Shown: positions 19,406-27,262 of the stretch, in pieces
Layout: every line of letters starts with the position of its first letter
Position numbering within the stretch: position 1 is the stretch's first letter
Origin: Myxococcales bacterium
GTDB taxonomy: Bacteria; Myxococcota_A; Polyangia; Polyangiales; Polyangiaceae
Assembly (NCBI GenBank): GCA_023248735.1
Contig: JAHFDY010000023.1
Location: 1-36,605 of the forward strand
Direction of reading: 5' to 3'
DNA: 36,605 nucleotides
Translations under genes and position numbers: made by a program
Notes under the pieces: model-generated
What the model saw: only the letters and a program-made list of their open reading frames with translations
What the model was told of the DNA's origin: nothing
Database searches by the model: none

Positions 19406-20830
19406 ATGGGTGACCCAAGGGGATTTCTCAAATTCGAACGCGACAAGGAAACGGATCGTCCCGTCGTTGAGCGCGTGCGGCACTTCCGCGAATTCGGCGA
19501 GCAGATGCCCAAAGAAAAGCTCCAAGTCCAAGCTTCACGCTGCATGGATTGCGGCATTCCGTTTTGCCATCAAGGTTGTCCGCTGGGCAACTTGATCCCG
19601 GAGTGGAACGACCTTGTGTACCGCGGCAAGTTTGATGAAGCGGTCGCTCGTCTTGCCGAAACGAACAACTTTCCCGAGGTGACGGGCCGCGTCTGCCCTG
19701 CGCCATGTGAAGCATCTTGCGTGCTCAACATCGATAGCGTTCCCGTCACCATCAAGAGCATCGAACGCGCGATTGCAGAACATACGATTGCGCATCTCGA
19801 ACCGATCCGGCGTGGCACCAAGAGCGGGAAGACTGTCGCGGTGGTCGGATCGGGTCCGGCCGGACTCGCGTGCGGACAACAACTTGCGCGCATGGGGCAC
19901 TCCGTCACGATTTTTGAGCGTGACGATCGCGCTGGAGGCCTTCTTCGCTACGGCATTCCCGACTTCAAGATGGAGAAAGCGATCCTCGACGCGCGCGTCT
20001 CCCAAATGATTGCAGAAGGAGTTACATTTCGCTACGAAGTCGCCGTCGGCGATGCGGTCTTGCTCGACGAGCTGTTACGATCGTTTGACGCAGTGGTTCT
20101 CGCTACCGGTGCGGCGGTGCCGCGCGACTTGTCGCTGCCTGGTCGCGAACTCGCAGGTGTACACTTCGCGATGGAGTTTCTCACGACGCAGAATCGTCGC
20201 GTCGCCGGTGACACTATCGATGAGTCGCGCGCACTTTCGGCGAACGGCAGCCGGGTGCTCGTCATTGGTGGCGGGGACACGGGTTCGGACTGCATCGGAA
20301 CCTCGATTCGGCAGGGAGCCAAGGAAGTGAAGAACCTCGAGCTGATGCCGAAGCCGCCGCTCGTCCGCATGCCGGAGAACCCGTGGCCCGAATGGCCACT
20401 CATGCTCCGAACGTCAAGCTCACACGAAGAGGGCGCGACGCGCGATTGGGGAGTCATGACGAAGCGATTCGTCGGCGAAGGCGGCAACGTCAAGGGAGTT
20501 GACTGTATCCGCGTTCGGCTCGAACGCGGCAAGTTGGTCGAAACGGAAGGGTCCGAGTTTCACATCGCCAGCGAACTCGTCCTCCTCGCCATGGGTTTTG
20601 CCGGGCCCAATCTTTCGGTCGTCAAGGGAGTTGATGTTACGCTCAACGCCCGAGGCAACTTGAACACCGACCAAGACGGCAAGACCAACGTCGCAGGCCT
20701 CTTCGCGGCCGGGGATAACGCGCGTGGCCAGTCGCTCGTTGTATGGGCGATAGCCGACGGACGCCGAGTTGCTGAGGGCGTCGCGAAGCACCTTTCGGCG
20801 GGCACCGCCCTTCGGGCTGTCGGGAACTAA
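19406..20830 (+). CDS. gltD: Glutamate synthase small subunit
   Basis: The 474-residue product matches the NADPH-dependent beta subunit of bacterial glutamate synthase in length and motifs. Two ferredoxin-like cysteine groups are present (Cys46, 49, 54, 58 and Cys97, 101, 105). The FAD fold reads VAVVGSGPAGLACG, a second nucleotide fold for NADPH reads VLVIGGGDTGSDC, and the C-terminal FAD contact reads GLFAAGDNARGQSLVVWAI. It passes electrons from NADPH through FAD and 4Fe-4S clusters to GltB. The ATG at 19406 begins MGDPRGFLKFER, the normal start of the family; an upstream in-frame extension of 17 residues fits nothing. It must have its own promoter because the gene before it is on the other strand. 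Confidence 0.97.
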   Translation: MGDPRGFLKFERDKETDRPVVERVRHFREFGEQMPKEKLQVQASRCMDCGIPFCHQGCPLGNLIPEWNDLVYRGKFDEAVARLAETNNFPEVTGRVCPAPCEASCVLNIDSVPVTIKSIERAIAEHTIAHLEPIRRGTKSGKTVAVVGSGPAGLACGQQLARMGHSVTIFERDDRAGGLLRYGIPDFKMEKAILDARVSQMIAEGVTFRYEVAVGDAVLLDELLRSFDAVVLATGAAVPRDLSLPGRELAGVHFAMEFLTTQNRRVAGDTIDESRALSANGSRVLVIGGGDTGSDCIGTSIRQGAKEVKNLELMPKPPLVRMPENPWPEWPLMLRTSSSHEEGATRDWGVMTKRFVGEGGNVKGVDCIRVRLERGKLVETEGSEFHIASELVLLAMGFAGPNLSVVKGVDVTLNARGNLNTDQDGKTNVAGLFAAGDNARGQSLVVWAIADGRRVAEGVAKHLSAGTALRAVGN

Positions 20831-20872
20831 TCGTGGTCGGCGTTCAAGCCGGGTGGTAAGAGCCGCTTCAAC

Positions 20873-22006
20873 ATGGGTTCGGCTTTCGATCGTGCAGTTT
20901 CAAGCTCCTTCGGACGACCTCGCGCCGTCCTTCACATTGGCCCTCGAAATGACGCGGTTGAGGCTGCCGCCGCCCGCGTCGATGCCCGCGTGGTTACAAC
21001 CGGTGGCGAAAATGGCATCGGCGCGCATACCCAATCGTTCGATCTCTTGACGATTGAGCCTTCCACTTCGGTCACGAGTGAGACGCTTTCAGTATGGTCA
21101 GGTTGCTTGACCGATGGCGGCCACGTCCTCGTTTCCTACCGGGCCGGCACGAGCCCAAAAGACGCGTTCGCCCAAATTCGCGAGGGCGGCCTTGAAGCGA
21201 TGCGGATCGACACCGGCTCACGCTTTGGTCAGCCTTTTGCCTCGCGCACCGGCTTCGTCGTCGTCGCCCGCAAGCGGCCGAAACCGGGTCCCCTCTCGCT
21301 CACGATCGGCATGCTCACGCTCAACGAAGAGACGAGCATCGAGCGCATGATCGACGAGATCCGTCTCTACGCACCTGATGCTCAACTGGTCATCATCGAC
21401 AGTTCGAACGACCGCACACCGGACCTTGCAACCGCAAGAGGTGTCCGCGTCATCCGCCAAGTTCCGCCCCGCGGACACGGTCCGGCGATGGAACGCCTCA
21501 TGAACGATGCGGCGCGCGCCACCGAAGCGCTCATCTACCTCGACTGCGACTTCACCTATCCGACCGACCAAATTCCGCGGCTACGCGCATTGCTCGAACA
21601 GGGTGCCGACATGGTGAACGCCAGTCGCACCCACAGTAAGCCCGAAGCCATGCCGATCCCGAACTTCATCGCCAATCGCGTCTTTGCCGCGACCGCGCAG
21701 CTGGTCCACGGCATCCCTACGACTGATGTTCACAGCGGCATGCGGGCCTACCGCTCGAGTATGGTTCGCGCCTTCGCATTTGACGGAGAGGGCGACGCGC
21801 TTCCACTCGACACGCTCATTCTCCCTGCGCGGTCGAACTACGATGTGATCGAAACGCCGATTCCGTATCACGAGCGCGTCGGCGAATCGAAGCTCGCCAA
21901 ATTCCGTGGCACGATGTGGTCGTTTGCCCGCATCGCCACGGCGGTTGGCAAGGGAACGCGCGTGCGGCGTGGCGGATCGTTCCGGCATTTGGGGGCCGAC
22001 GCTTAG
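20873..22006 (+). CDS. GT2-family glycosyltransferase with an extra N-terminal domain
   Basis: Residues 140-350 of 377 form a family 2 glycosyltransferase of the dolichyl-phosphate mannose synthase type. They show LTIGMLTLNEE, the metal-binding DCD at 224-226, TDVHSGMRAYRSS (284-296) and YHERVGESKLAKFRG (332-346). It should move a sugar from a nucleotide donor to a lipid or other acceptor at the cytosolic face. Residues 1-135 look like a reduced Rossmann or methyltransferase-like domain (AVLHIGPRNDAVEAA, FDLLTIEP, LTDGGHVLVSYRAG) with no clear S-adenosylmethionine motif. It lies 42 bp after gltD on the same strand. No membrane segment is seen after the catalytic domain. Confidence 0.85.
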   Translation: MGSAFDRAVSSSFGRPRAVLHIGPRNDAVEAAAARVDARVVTTGGENGIGAHTQSFDLLTIEPSTSVTSETLSVWSGCLTDGGHVLVSYRAGTSPKDAFAQIREGGLEAMRIDTGSRFGQPFASRTGFVVVARKRPKPGPLSLTIGMLTLNEETSIERMIDEIRLYAPDAQLVIIDSSNDRTPDLATARGVRVIRQVPPRGHGPAMERLMNDAARATEALIYLDCDFTYPTDQIPRLRALLEQGADMVNASRTHSKPEAMPIPNFIANRVFAATAQLVHGIPTTDVHSGMRAYRSSMVRAFAFDGEGDALPLDTLILPARSNYDVIETPIPYHERVGESKLAKFRGTMWSFARIATAVGKGTRVRRGGSFRHLGADA

Positions 22007-22424
22007 TCGGTGCCAGAGGGCTCGTAAGCGCTTGATTTTATTGAATATTACGAGCGGACTAACACAAGGTGAGCTGCGGACCTGAGGCCCTAGCCAGTGG
22101 ACGCGTTCTCAAGTAGCCTCATCGGTAGGTCGGGCCGTTGCCTTGCCGCAAGTTTTCCTTGTCGCCGCCCACTTGGGCCTCAAGGCATTGATTCAGCCTT
22201 TTTAGCTGTTTTGAGCGCTTCTTCTGGAAAGGAGCGCGCTTGTTTTCACTGGTCCCCTCTGGCGAAGCACGCCAATTCCTCCATTTCCCCTTTCGCTCAA
22301 TTCGCAATGCTCCTCTGTCAAAGACCGCCCCGCGCTCCCGCCACCTCGCACCACAACGCGAGCCGCCGAGCGCTGACGTCTTCACAGGACGCCGCGTCCG
22401 AGCGGGAAAGACTCTGTTCCTACG
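22007..22424. other. Leader region of the RNase E/G gene
   Basis: This 418-bp gap on the plus strand follows the glycosyltransferase and precedes the ribonuclease. It includes an AT-rich patch at about 22032-22052 that may hold a promoter (no good -35/-10 pair) and a 9-bp hairpin at 22215-22237. Short open frames here have no ribosome-binding sites or recognisable products. A long leader is notable because RNase E genes of other bacteria are autoregulated through structured leaders. Confidence 0.5.
22215..22237 (+). ncRNA. Leader hairpin upstream of the RNase E/G gene
   Basis: A 9-bp stem (GCGCTTCTT with AAGGAGCGC, one G-T pair) with a 5-base loop CTGGA lies 187 bp before the ribonuclease start. 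No T-tract follows, so it is not a standard terminator. It might be a target for autoregulatory cleavage, by analogy with the E. coli rne leader; this is inference only. Confidence 0.3.
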
Positions 22425-24875
22425 ATGGCCAAAAATATGCTGGTGATCAGCTGCGATATCCGCGAAACGCGCGTCGCACTGATTGAAGACGGAATTATCG
22501 CTGAATTGCACATCGAACGCCGTGGGGTCACCCCCAAGGGCGGCAACGTTGGTGACGTATACCTTGGCAAGGTCACGCGCGTTTTGCCTGGACTACAGGC
22601 CGCGTTCATCGACATCGGCCTCGAGCGCGCGGCGTTTCTCCACGTCGAAGATCTGATTCGCCCAGACGACTTCGAGGCCTACCTCGCCGGCGGCCGACGC
22701 CATGCTCGCGATCGTGAAGAGGGAGGTAACGGAGGCACCGGTGGCGCGGGCGGCAGCAGCGAAGAGGCCGATCCCCAAGAGCTCGCAGCCGACGAGGCTG
22801 CCGCGGCCGAGGAAGCCGAGAGCATCGCCCCTCCCGCACTTGGCGCCCAAGACGACGACACCCCGGACGAAAGCGAAATTCCTTCGGAGCGCGGAGCGAC
22901 GCGCGTTCCGTTTCTCTCAGAGGCTGCCCTGCCGCCCTCTTCCGAACGCGACGTCGTCGCGGTTGCGCACATTCCGGACGCGCGCCTTCCTGCCCCGGAC
23001 TCCATTCGCGCGCCTGAAACGGCCGCCGCTAGCAAAATCAAAACGCGCGCGATCACTTTCGAGCAAGCGCGCAATCTCGATGCAGGCGACCCGGAACGTC
23101 CCGTTGCCGAAGACTCCGGGGAAGTTACGGCACGCGGCGCAATCCTCGACACACTTAGCGCCGCCGCAGCCAGCGTTCCTGCACCACCACAACGTAAGCC
23201 CGACGCACCCTCGCGGAGCGCGACGTTCGACAAAGCTGCCATTGCCTCGCGCGACACGCTTGCGCCTGGCGCACCGCCGCCAAACGACGATGACGATGCC
23301 CTCGAAGCGGAGCGACCGACGTCACCGGTTGCACTTGACGCGGGCGACGACGAAGACCTCTTCGACGATCCAGACCTTCCTGGTTTCACCATCACCGATC
23401 CCGATGCGCCGATGCCGAAAGCGGTGGCGCCGCGCGAAGGTGGCCGGGGCCGAGGGCGCGGTCGAGGTCGTCAAGAAGGTCGACCATCGGGTGGACGAGG
23501 TCCCTCGCTTCCACCTCCAGCAGGCGCGAAAGCGGCGCCCGGCGAGCGTTCGGGACGCCGTTTCGACGGCCGCGATGGGCGAGGTCGAGGTCGCCAGAGC
23601 AGTTCGTCACGAAGCGAACGCGACAATCGCACGGCGGAAGCCGGTGGCATCTCGCGCATCTCCAAGTCGACGCCCATTCGCGACGTGGTCAAAGAAGGTC
23701 AAACGATCATCGTCCAGATCACGAAAGAGCCCATTAGCACCAAGGGCGCTCGTTGCTCGAGCCACATCTCGCTGCCTGGTCGCTACGTGGTGTACCTGCC
23801 GACCGTCGAACACATAGGTGTTTCGAAACGCATCGGTTCTGAAAGGGAACGCGCTCGGTTGCGAGAGTCAATCGAAGGAATGAAGCCCCCAACCGGCGGG
23901 CTAATCGTTCGCACCGTTGCCGAAGGCCTTACCAAGAAGCAGTTGAAACAAGACGTTGGCTATTTGGTCCGCCTCTGGGGCGAAATCGCCAAGACGCGCG
24001 AAGGTGCAAAGGCGCCGGCGACGCTCATGAGTGAGCTCGACATCGTGCTGAAGACGGCACGCGATTTGTTCACCGACGAAGTCGACAAAATCGTTATCGA
24101 CGATCGCAACCAGTACCAACGCATCGTGTCGTTCGTCGAAATGTTCATGCCCGAGCGCTTGAAGGACATCGAGTTCTACGAAGATGAGGAGCCGATCTTC
24201 GATGCATACGGAATCGAAGATGAAATCCAGCGTGCGCTCTCGCGTAAGGTGCCGCTCGCATCAGGCGGCTACCTCGTCATCGACCAAGCCGAAGCGCTCA
24301 CTGCGATCGACGTCAACACCGGCCGGTACGTGGGCAAGGGCGCGAAAGACATGGAGGAAGCCATTGTCCGCACCAATCTCGAGGCTGTCGAAGAGATTGC
24401 CTACCAGCTGCGTTTTCGAAACATCGGCGGCATGATCATTCTCGACCTCATCGACATGGAGAAGGCGTCAAGTCGCGAGAAGATTCGCAAGCGACTCGAG
24501 GAGTTGCTCCAGAAAGACAAAGCAAAGACGACGCTCAACCGCATTTCGGAACTCGGCTTGATCGAAATGACGCGCAAGCGAACACGAGAGAGTCTCGGGC
24601 GTTTGCTTCACGAACCGTGTTTCTATTGCGATGGCACCGGCCAACTTCAATCGAAAGAAACGATCGCGTACGAGATTCTGCGCGAAATTCGCCGCAAGCG
24701 CCGTGATCTGCCGGGGTACACAGTTCATCTCAACTGCCACCCAGCGGTCGCTGACGTTTTCGCTGGCGCAGAGAAGGCCGCGATCCAGGACGCCGAAAAT
24801 CGCTACATGCGAAAGATCCACATCAATCCGCGCCGCGAATACCACCTTGAGCAATTCGATCTCGTCGGCAAGTAG
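22425..24875 (+). CDS. Ribonuclease E/G with a long insertion in its S1 domain
   Basis: The 816-residue protein is an RNase E/G endonuclease that would cut single-stranded RNA in rRNA maturation and mRNA decay. The S1 domain starts normally (NVGDVYLGKVTRVLPGLQAA, 41-60). It is interrupted from about residue 85 to 410 and resumes with IRDVVKEGQTIIVQITKEPI. The DNase-I-like domain has the magnesium-binding Asp629 (ALTAIDVNTG) and Asp677 (LDLIDM). The zinc-link cysteines are 732 and 735 (CFYCDGTG). The insertion is acidic and Pro/Ala-rich at first, then Gly/Arg-rich (repeated GRGRGR). There is no long C-terminal degradosome scaffold, so the insertion could take over RNA or partner binding. The start ATG lacks a strong ribosome-binding site. 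Confidence 0.95.
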   Translation: MAKNMLVISCDIRETRVALIEDGIIAELHIERRGVTPKGGNVGDVYLGKVTRVLPGLQAAFIDIGLERAAFLHVEDLIRPDDFEAYLAGGRRHARDREEGGNGGTGGAGGSSEEADPQELAADEAAAAEEAESIAPPALGAQDDDTPDESEIPSERGATRVPFLSEAALPPSSERDVVAVAHIPDARLPAPDSIRAPETAAASKIKTRAITFEQARNLDAGDPERPVAEDSGEVTARGAILDTLSAAAASVPAPPQRKPDAPSRSATFDKAAIASRDTLAPGAPPPNDDDDALEAERPTSPVALDAGDDEDLFDDPDLPGFTITDPDAPMPKAVAPREGGRGRGRGRGRQEGRPSGGRGPSLPPPAGAKAAPGERSGRRFDGRDGRGRGRQSSSSRSERDNRTAEAGGISRISKSTPIRDVVKEGQTIIVQITKEPISTKGARCSSHISLPGRYVVYLPTVEHIGVSKRIGSERERARLRESIEGMKPPTGGLIVRTVAEGLTKKQLKQDVGYLVRLWGEIAKTREGAKAPATLMSELDIVLKTARDLFTDEVDKIVIDDRNQYQRIVSFVEMFMPERLKDIEFYEDEEPIFDAYGIEDEIQRALSRKVPLASGGYLVIDQAEALTAIDVNTGRYVGKGAKDMEEAIVRTNLEAVEEIAYQLRFRNIGGMIILDLIDMEKASSREKIRKRLEELLQKDKAKTTLNRISELGLIEMTRKRTRESLGRLLHEPCFYCDGTGQLQSKETIAYEILREIRRKRRDLPGYTVHLNCHPAVADVFAGAEKAAIQDAENRYMRKIHINPRREYHLEQFDLVGK

Positions 24876-24895
24876 CGGGCACCAGTGAGCGACCA

Positions 24896-25222
24896 ATGAC
24901 GGACCAGGCGATCGATGATGCGAACAAGCGCGGCGAGGAGCGCCTGACGATCAACAAGGAGTTTGAGTCGTTCGACGCGTTCATTCAAGAATACGTGACC
25001 AACATTTCGCGGACAGGCGTGTTCATCAAGTCGCAAACACCGCTCGCGATCGGCACACGCGTGAACCTCCGCTTCACGGTCATCATGGACGACATCGAAA
25101 CGATCGAGGGCATCGGCGAAGTTGTGCGCGTCGAAGAAGATCCGCAGGGCATGGGCGTCGTTTTTCGGGAGCTGAGTGGGTACTCGAAGGACTTGATAGA
25201 TAAGCTCCTAACCCGTTGCTGA
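24896..25222 (+). CDS. PilZ-domain protein, Myxococcus type
   Basis: The 108-residue single-domain protein shows the PilZ layout. A basic/acidic N-terminal stretch KRGEERLTI stands where the RxxxR c-di-GMP motif is expected. NISRTGVFIKS (35-45) matches the (D/N)xSxxG motif, and GEVVRVEEDPQGMGVVFREL matches the strand pair typical of the TIGR02266 myxobacterial PilZ group. The first arginine of RxxxR is replaced by Lys-Arg-Gly spacing, so c-di-GMP binding is not certain. It begins 20 bp after the ribonuclease stop and may be co-transcribed with it. Likely role: cytosolic adaptor in motility or surface-behaviour control. Confidence 0.88.
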   Translation: MTDQAIDDANKRGEERLTINKEFESFDAFIQEYVTNISRTGVFIKSQTPLAIGTRVNLRFTVIMDDIETIEGIGEVVRVEEDPQGMGVVFRELSGYSKDLIDKLLTRC

Positions 25223-25412
25223 CTGGACGGAGTGGTCTACCCCAATGCCGAAGAGCAAGCGCGTGGGCATGGAGTTGCGCTCACGACAGGCTGATCCCGC
25301 CGTAATTCTCGTCGAACGCACTGCAACAGAGTGAAGGGCAAGTGAAGACGGTGCTTCCCTCCGTGGCCGACCGTGTCTACCTTCGCGGGTCCCCATTCAA
25401 GGAGAGACGACC

Positions 25413-25994
25413 ATGGCCTTTGAACTCCCTGCCCTACCGTACGCGAAAGACGCACTGTCTCCGCACATCACCGCCGAGACCCTCGATTTTCATCACGGCA
25501 AGCACCACAACGCCTACGTCACCAACCTGAACAAGTTGCTCGAAGGTAAAGCCGAGGCAAACAAGAGCCTCGAAGACATCATCATGAGCAGCGACGGCGG
25601 CGTCTTCAACAACGCAGCCCAGATTTGGAACCACACATTCTACTGGAAGTCGATGAAGCCCAACGGCGGGGGAAAGCCGACCGGCGACTTACTTGCTGCG
25701 ATCACCCGCGACTTCGGATCGTTCGACAAGTTCAAAGAAGAGTTCACCGCCGCAGCGACGACGCAATTTGGCTCAGGATGGGCATGGCTCGTCGAGCAAA
25801 ATGGGAAACTTGCCGTGACGAAAACCGCGAATGCCGACCTGCCGATGAAGCACGGCCAAAAGGCGCTTCTCACGATCGATGTTTGGGAACATGCGTATTA
25901 CATTGATTTCCGCAACCTGCGGCCGAAGTACATCGAGACGTTCTTGACGAGTCTCGCCAATTGGGACTTCGCGTCTGAGAATCTGAAGAAGTAA
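25413..25994 (+). CDS. sodB: Cytosolic iron-type superoxide dismutase
   Basis: The 193-residue product is a canonical Fe superoxide dismutase. It has the normal start MAFELPALPYAKDALSPH and ligands His27, His74, Asp156 and His160. Gln70 lies four residues before the second His (AAQIWNHTFYW), the position used by iron enzymes. No signal peptide is present, so it acts in the cytosol, turning superoxide into oxygen and peroxide. GGAGAG lies 9 bases before the ATG. It stands 190 bp after the PilZ gene and converges on the alcohol dehydrogenase gene across 59 bp. Confidence 0.97.
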   Translation: MAFELPALPYAKDALSPHITAETLDFHHGKHHNAYVTNLNKLLEGKAEANKSLEDIIMSSDGGVFNNAAQIWNHTFYWKSMKPNGGGKPTGDLLAAITRDFGSFDKFKEEFTAAATTQFGSGWAWLVEQNGKLAVTKTANADLPMKHGQKALLTIDVWEHAYYIDFRNLRPKYIETFLTSLANWDFASENLKK

Positions 25995-26010
25995 AGGTTC
26001 TTACCTATCG

Positions 26011-26051
26011 AAAGAAAAAAAGAGGCAACGAGCTCGGCGGACTGTTCGTTG
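26011..26051 (-). terminator. Probable intrinsic terminator after the alcohol dehydrogenase gene
   Basis: On the minus strand, beginning 3 bases after the stop codon, CAACGA (26051-26046) pairs with TCGTTG (26031-26026) across a 14-base loop. A T-rich run of about nine positions follows, within 26022-26012. The stem is only 6 bp and the loop is long, so strength is uncertain. It would end the minus-strand operon 26054-31545. Confidence 0.5.
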
Positions 26052-26053
26052 TC

Positions 26054-27187
26054 TTACAAACTCGCTCGGTACAACGCCGCAAGATCCGTGACGGTGCACG
26101 CCTTCGGGTTGCTCTGGTGGCATGCGTCCTCGAACGCCTTCGCGGACAGCTTCGCAATATCTGAAGCTGCGATGCCCTGACTTGCGAGAGTTGACGGCAA
26201 ACCAAGGCGGTCTCGGAGGGCACGAAGTTCGTCACCGCAGCTCGTTGCTTTGGTGTCAAAGAGCGAACGCACGCGGCTCAATTTCTCAGAGGCCACGCTC
26301 TCGTTAAAGTCGACGACCGCCGGCAAGCACAGCGCGTTGGCGAGACCGTGGTGCATGTCCTTTTCGCTCGAGAGTGGATGCGCGAGCGAGTGGCAGGCGC
26401 CGAGTCCTTTCTGAAACGCTACGGCTCCCATCATCGCCGCTTTCATCATCCCGCCGCGCGCTTCGATGTCGTTGCCGTGCACGGTCGCTTGCTCGAGGTG
26501 CTTCGCGCAAAGCTCGAGACCCATCAGCGCGATCCCGTCGGCCATCGGGTGATCGCCTAGCGAAACGTACGCTTCGAGACAGTGTGTGAGCGCATCAAAA
26601 CCGGTTGCAGCCGTCACGTGCGCGGGCATGCTCACCGTGAGTTCGGGATCGAGAATCGCGGCCTTCGCTAGTAAATAGGGGCTGAAAATGACAGTTTTGC
26701 GGCCGTTTGCCTTGAGCGTCACGACGCCCGATCGGCCGACTTCACTGCCCGTTCCAGCGGTCGTTGGAATCGTAATCATTGGTGGCACATTTTGAGTGAT
26801 GAACGCATCGCCGCCGGTTGCGTCGTCGTAGTCGATGAGTGGACGATCATGCGTCGTCTTCAACGCAATGAGCTTGCCTGCGTCGAGCGGGGAGCCACCA
26901 CCCACGCTCACGATCACGTTCGCACCAAACGCACGATACGCTTCGACGCCAGCGAACACGTTCTCTTCGACTGGGTTCGGAGCGACGGCGTCAAACACGC
27001 TCGCCGCGATGTTGGCACCCTCGAGGATAGCCTTGACCCGTGACGCGATGCCGACCCGCACGACGCCGGGGTCGCACACGATGAGCGCTCGGGTTCCCCC
27101 AACGCGCTTGACATGGTCAACTAACTTTGTAACTGCACCTGCACCAAATACGATGGTGGTCGGAAAGCTCCAAGTAACGACGCTCAT
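26054..27187 (-). CDS. Iron-containing (group III) alcohol dehydrogenase
   Basis: The 377-residue protein has the family layout. The NAD-binding segment SVGGGSPLDAGK lies at 94-105 and the TTAGTGSEV motif at 142-150. The metal ligands are Asp198, His202, His266 and His280 (GFDALTHCLEAY; CHSLAHPLSSEKDMHHG). It should interconvert an alcohol and an aldehyde using NAD(P) in the cytosol; the substrate is not evident. It is 75 bp downstream of the glutamine-synthetase-like gene in the same direction. That suggests handling of an aldehyde or alcohol made in catabolism of an amine or amino alcohol; this is inference from context. Confidence 0.95.
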   Translation of the reverse strand: MSVVTWSFPTTIVFGAGAVTKLVDHVKRVGGTRALIVCDPGVVRVGIASRVKAILEGANIAASVFDAVAPNPVEENVFAGVEAYRAFGANVIVSVGGGSPLDAGKLIALKTTHDRPLIDYDDATGGDAFITQNVPPMITIPTTAGTGSEVGRSGVVTLKANGRKTVIFSPYLLAKAAILDPELTVSMPAHVTAATGFDALTHCLEAYVSLGDHPMADGIALMGLELCAKHLEQATVHGNDIEARGGMMKAAMMGAVAFQKGLGACHSLAHPLSSEKDMHHGLANALCLPAVVDFNESVASEKLSRVRSLFDTKATSCGDELRALRDRLGLPSTLASQGIAASDIAKLSAKAFEDACHQSNPKACTVTDLAALYRASL

Positions 27188-27262
27188 GAAGAGAATGGTA
27201 CTTCACGGAAATTCGCGAAACGAGACGAAGTTGGGTGCCGCGCCATCGCAGTTGACGTTTTC

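Noticed and set aside
22032-22052. Sigma70 promoter in the AT-rich patch before the ribonuclease gene
   Set aside because: TTGATT and TATTAC are present but only about 8 bp apart, which is too close for a -35/-10 pair.
22702-23817. A 371-codon plus-strand open frame inside the ribonuclease gene
   Set aside because: It is an alternate-frame shadow of the low-complexity insertion. Its Arg/Pro/Ser-rich product is what such high-GC frames give.
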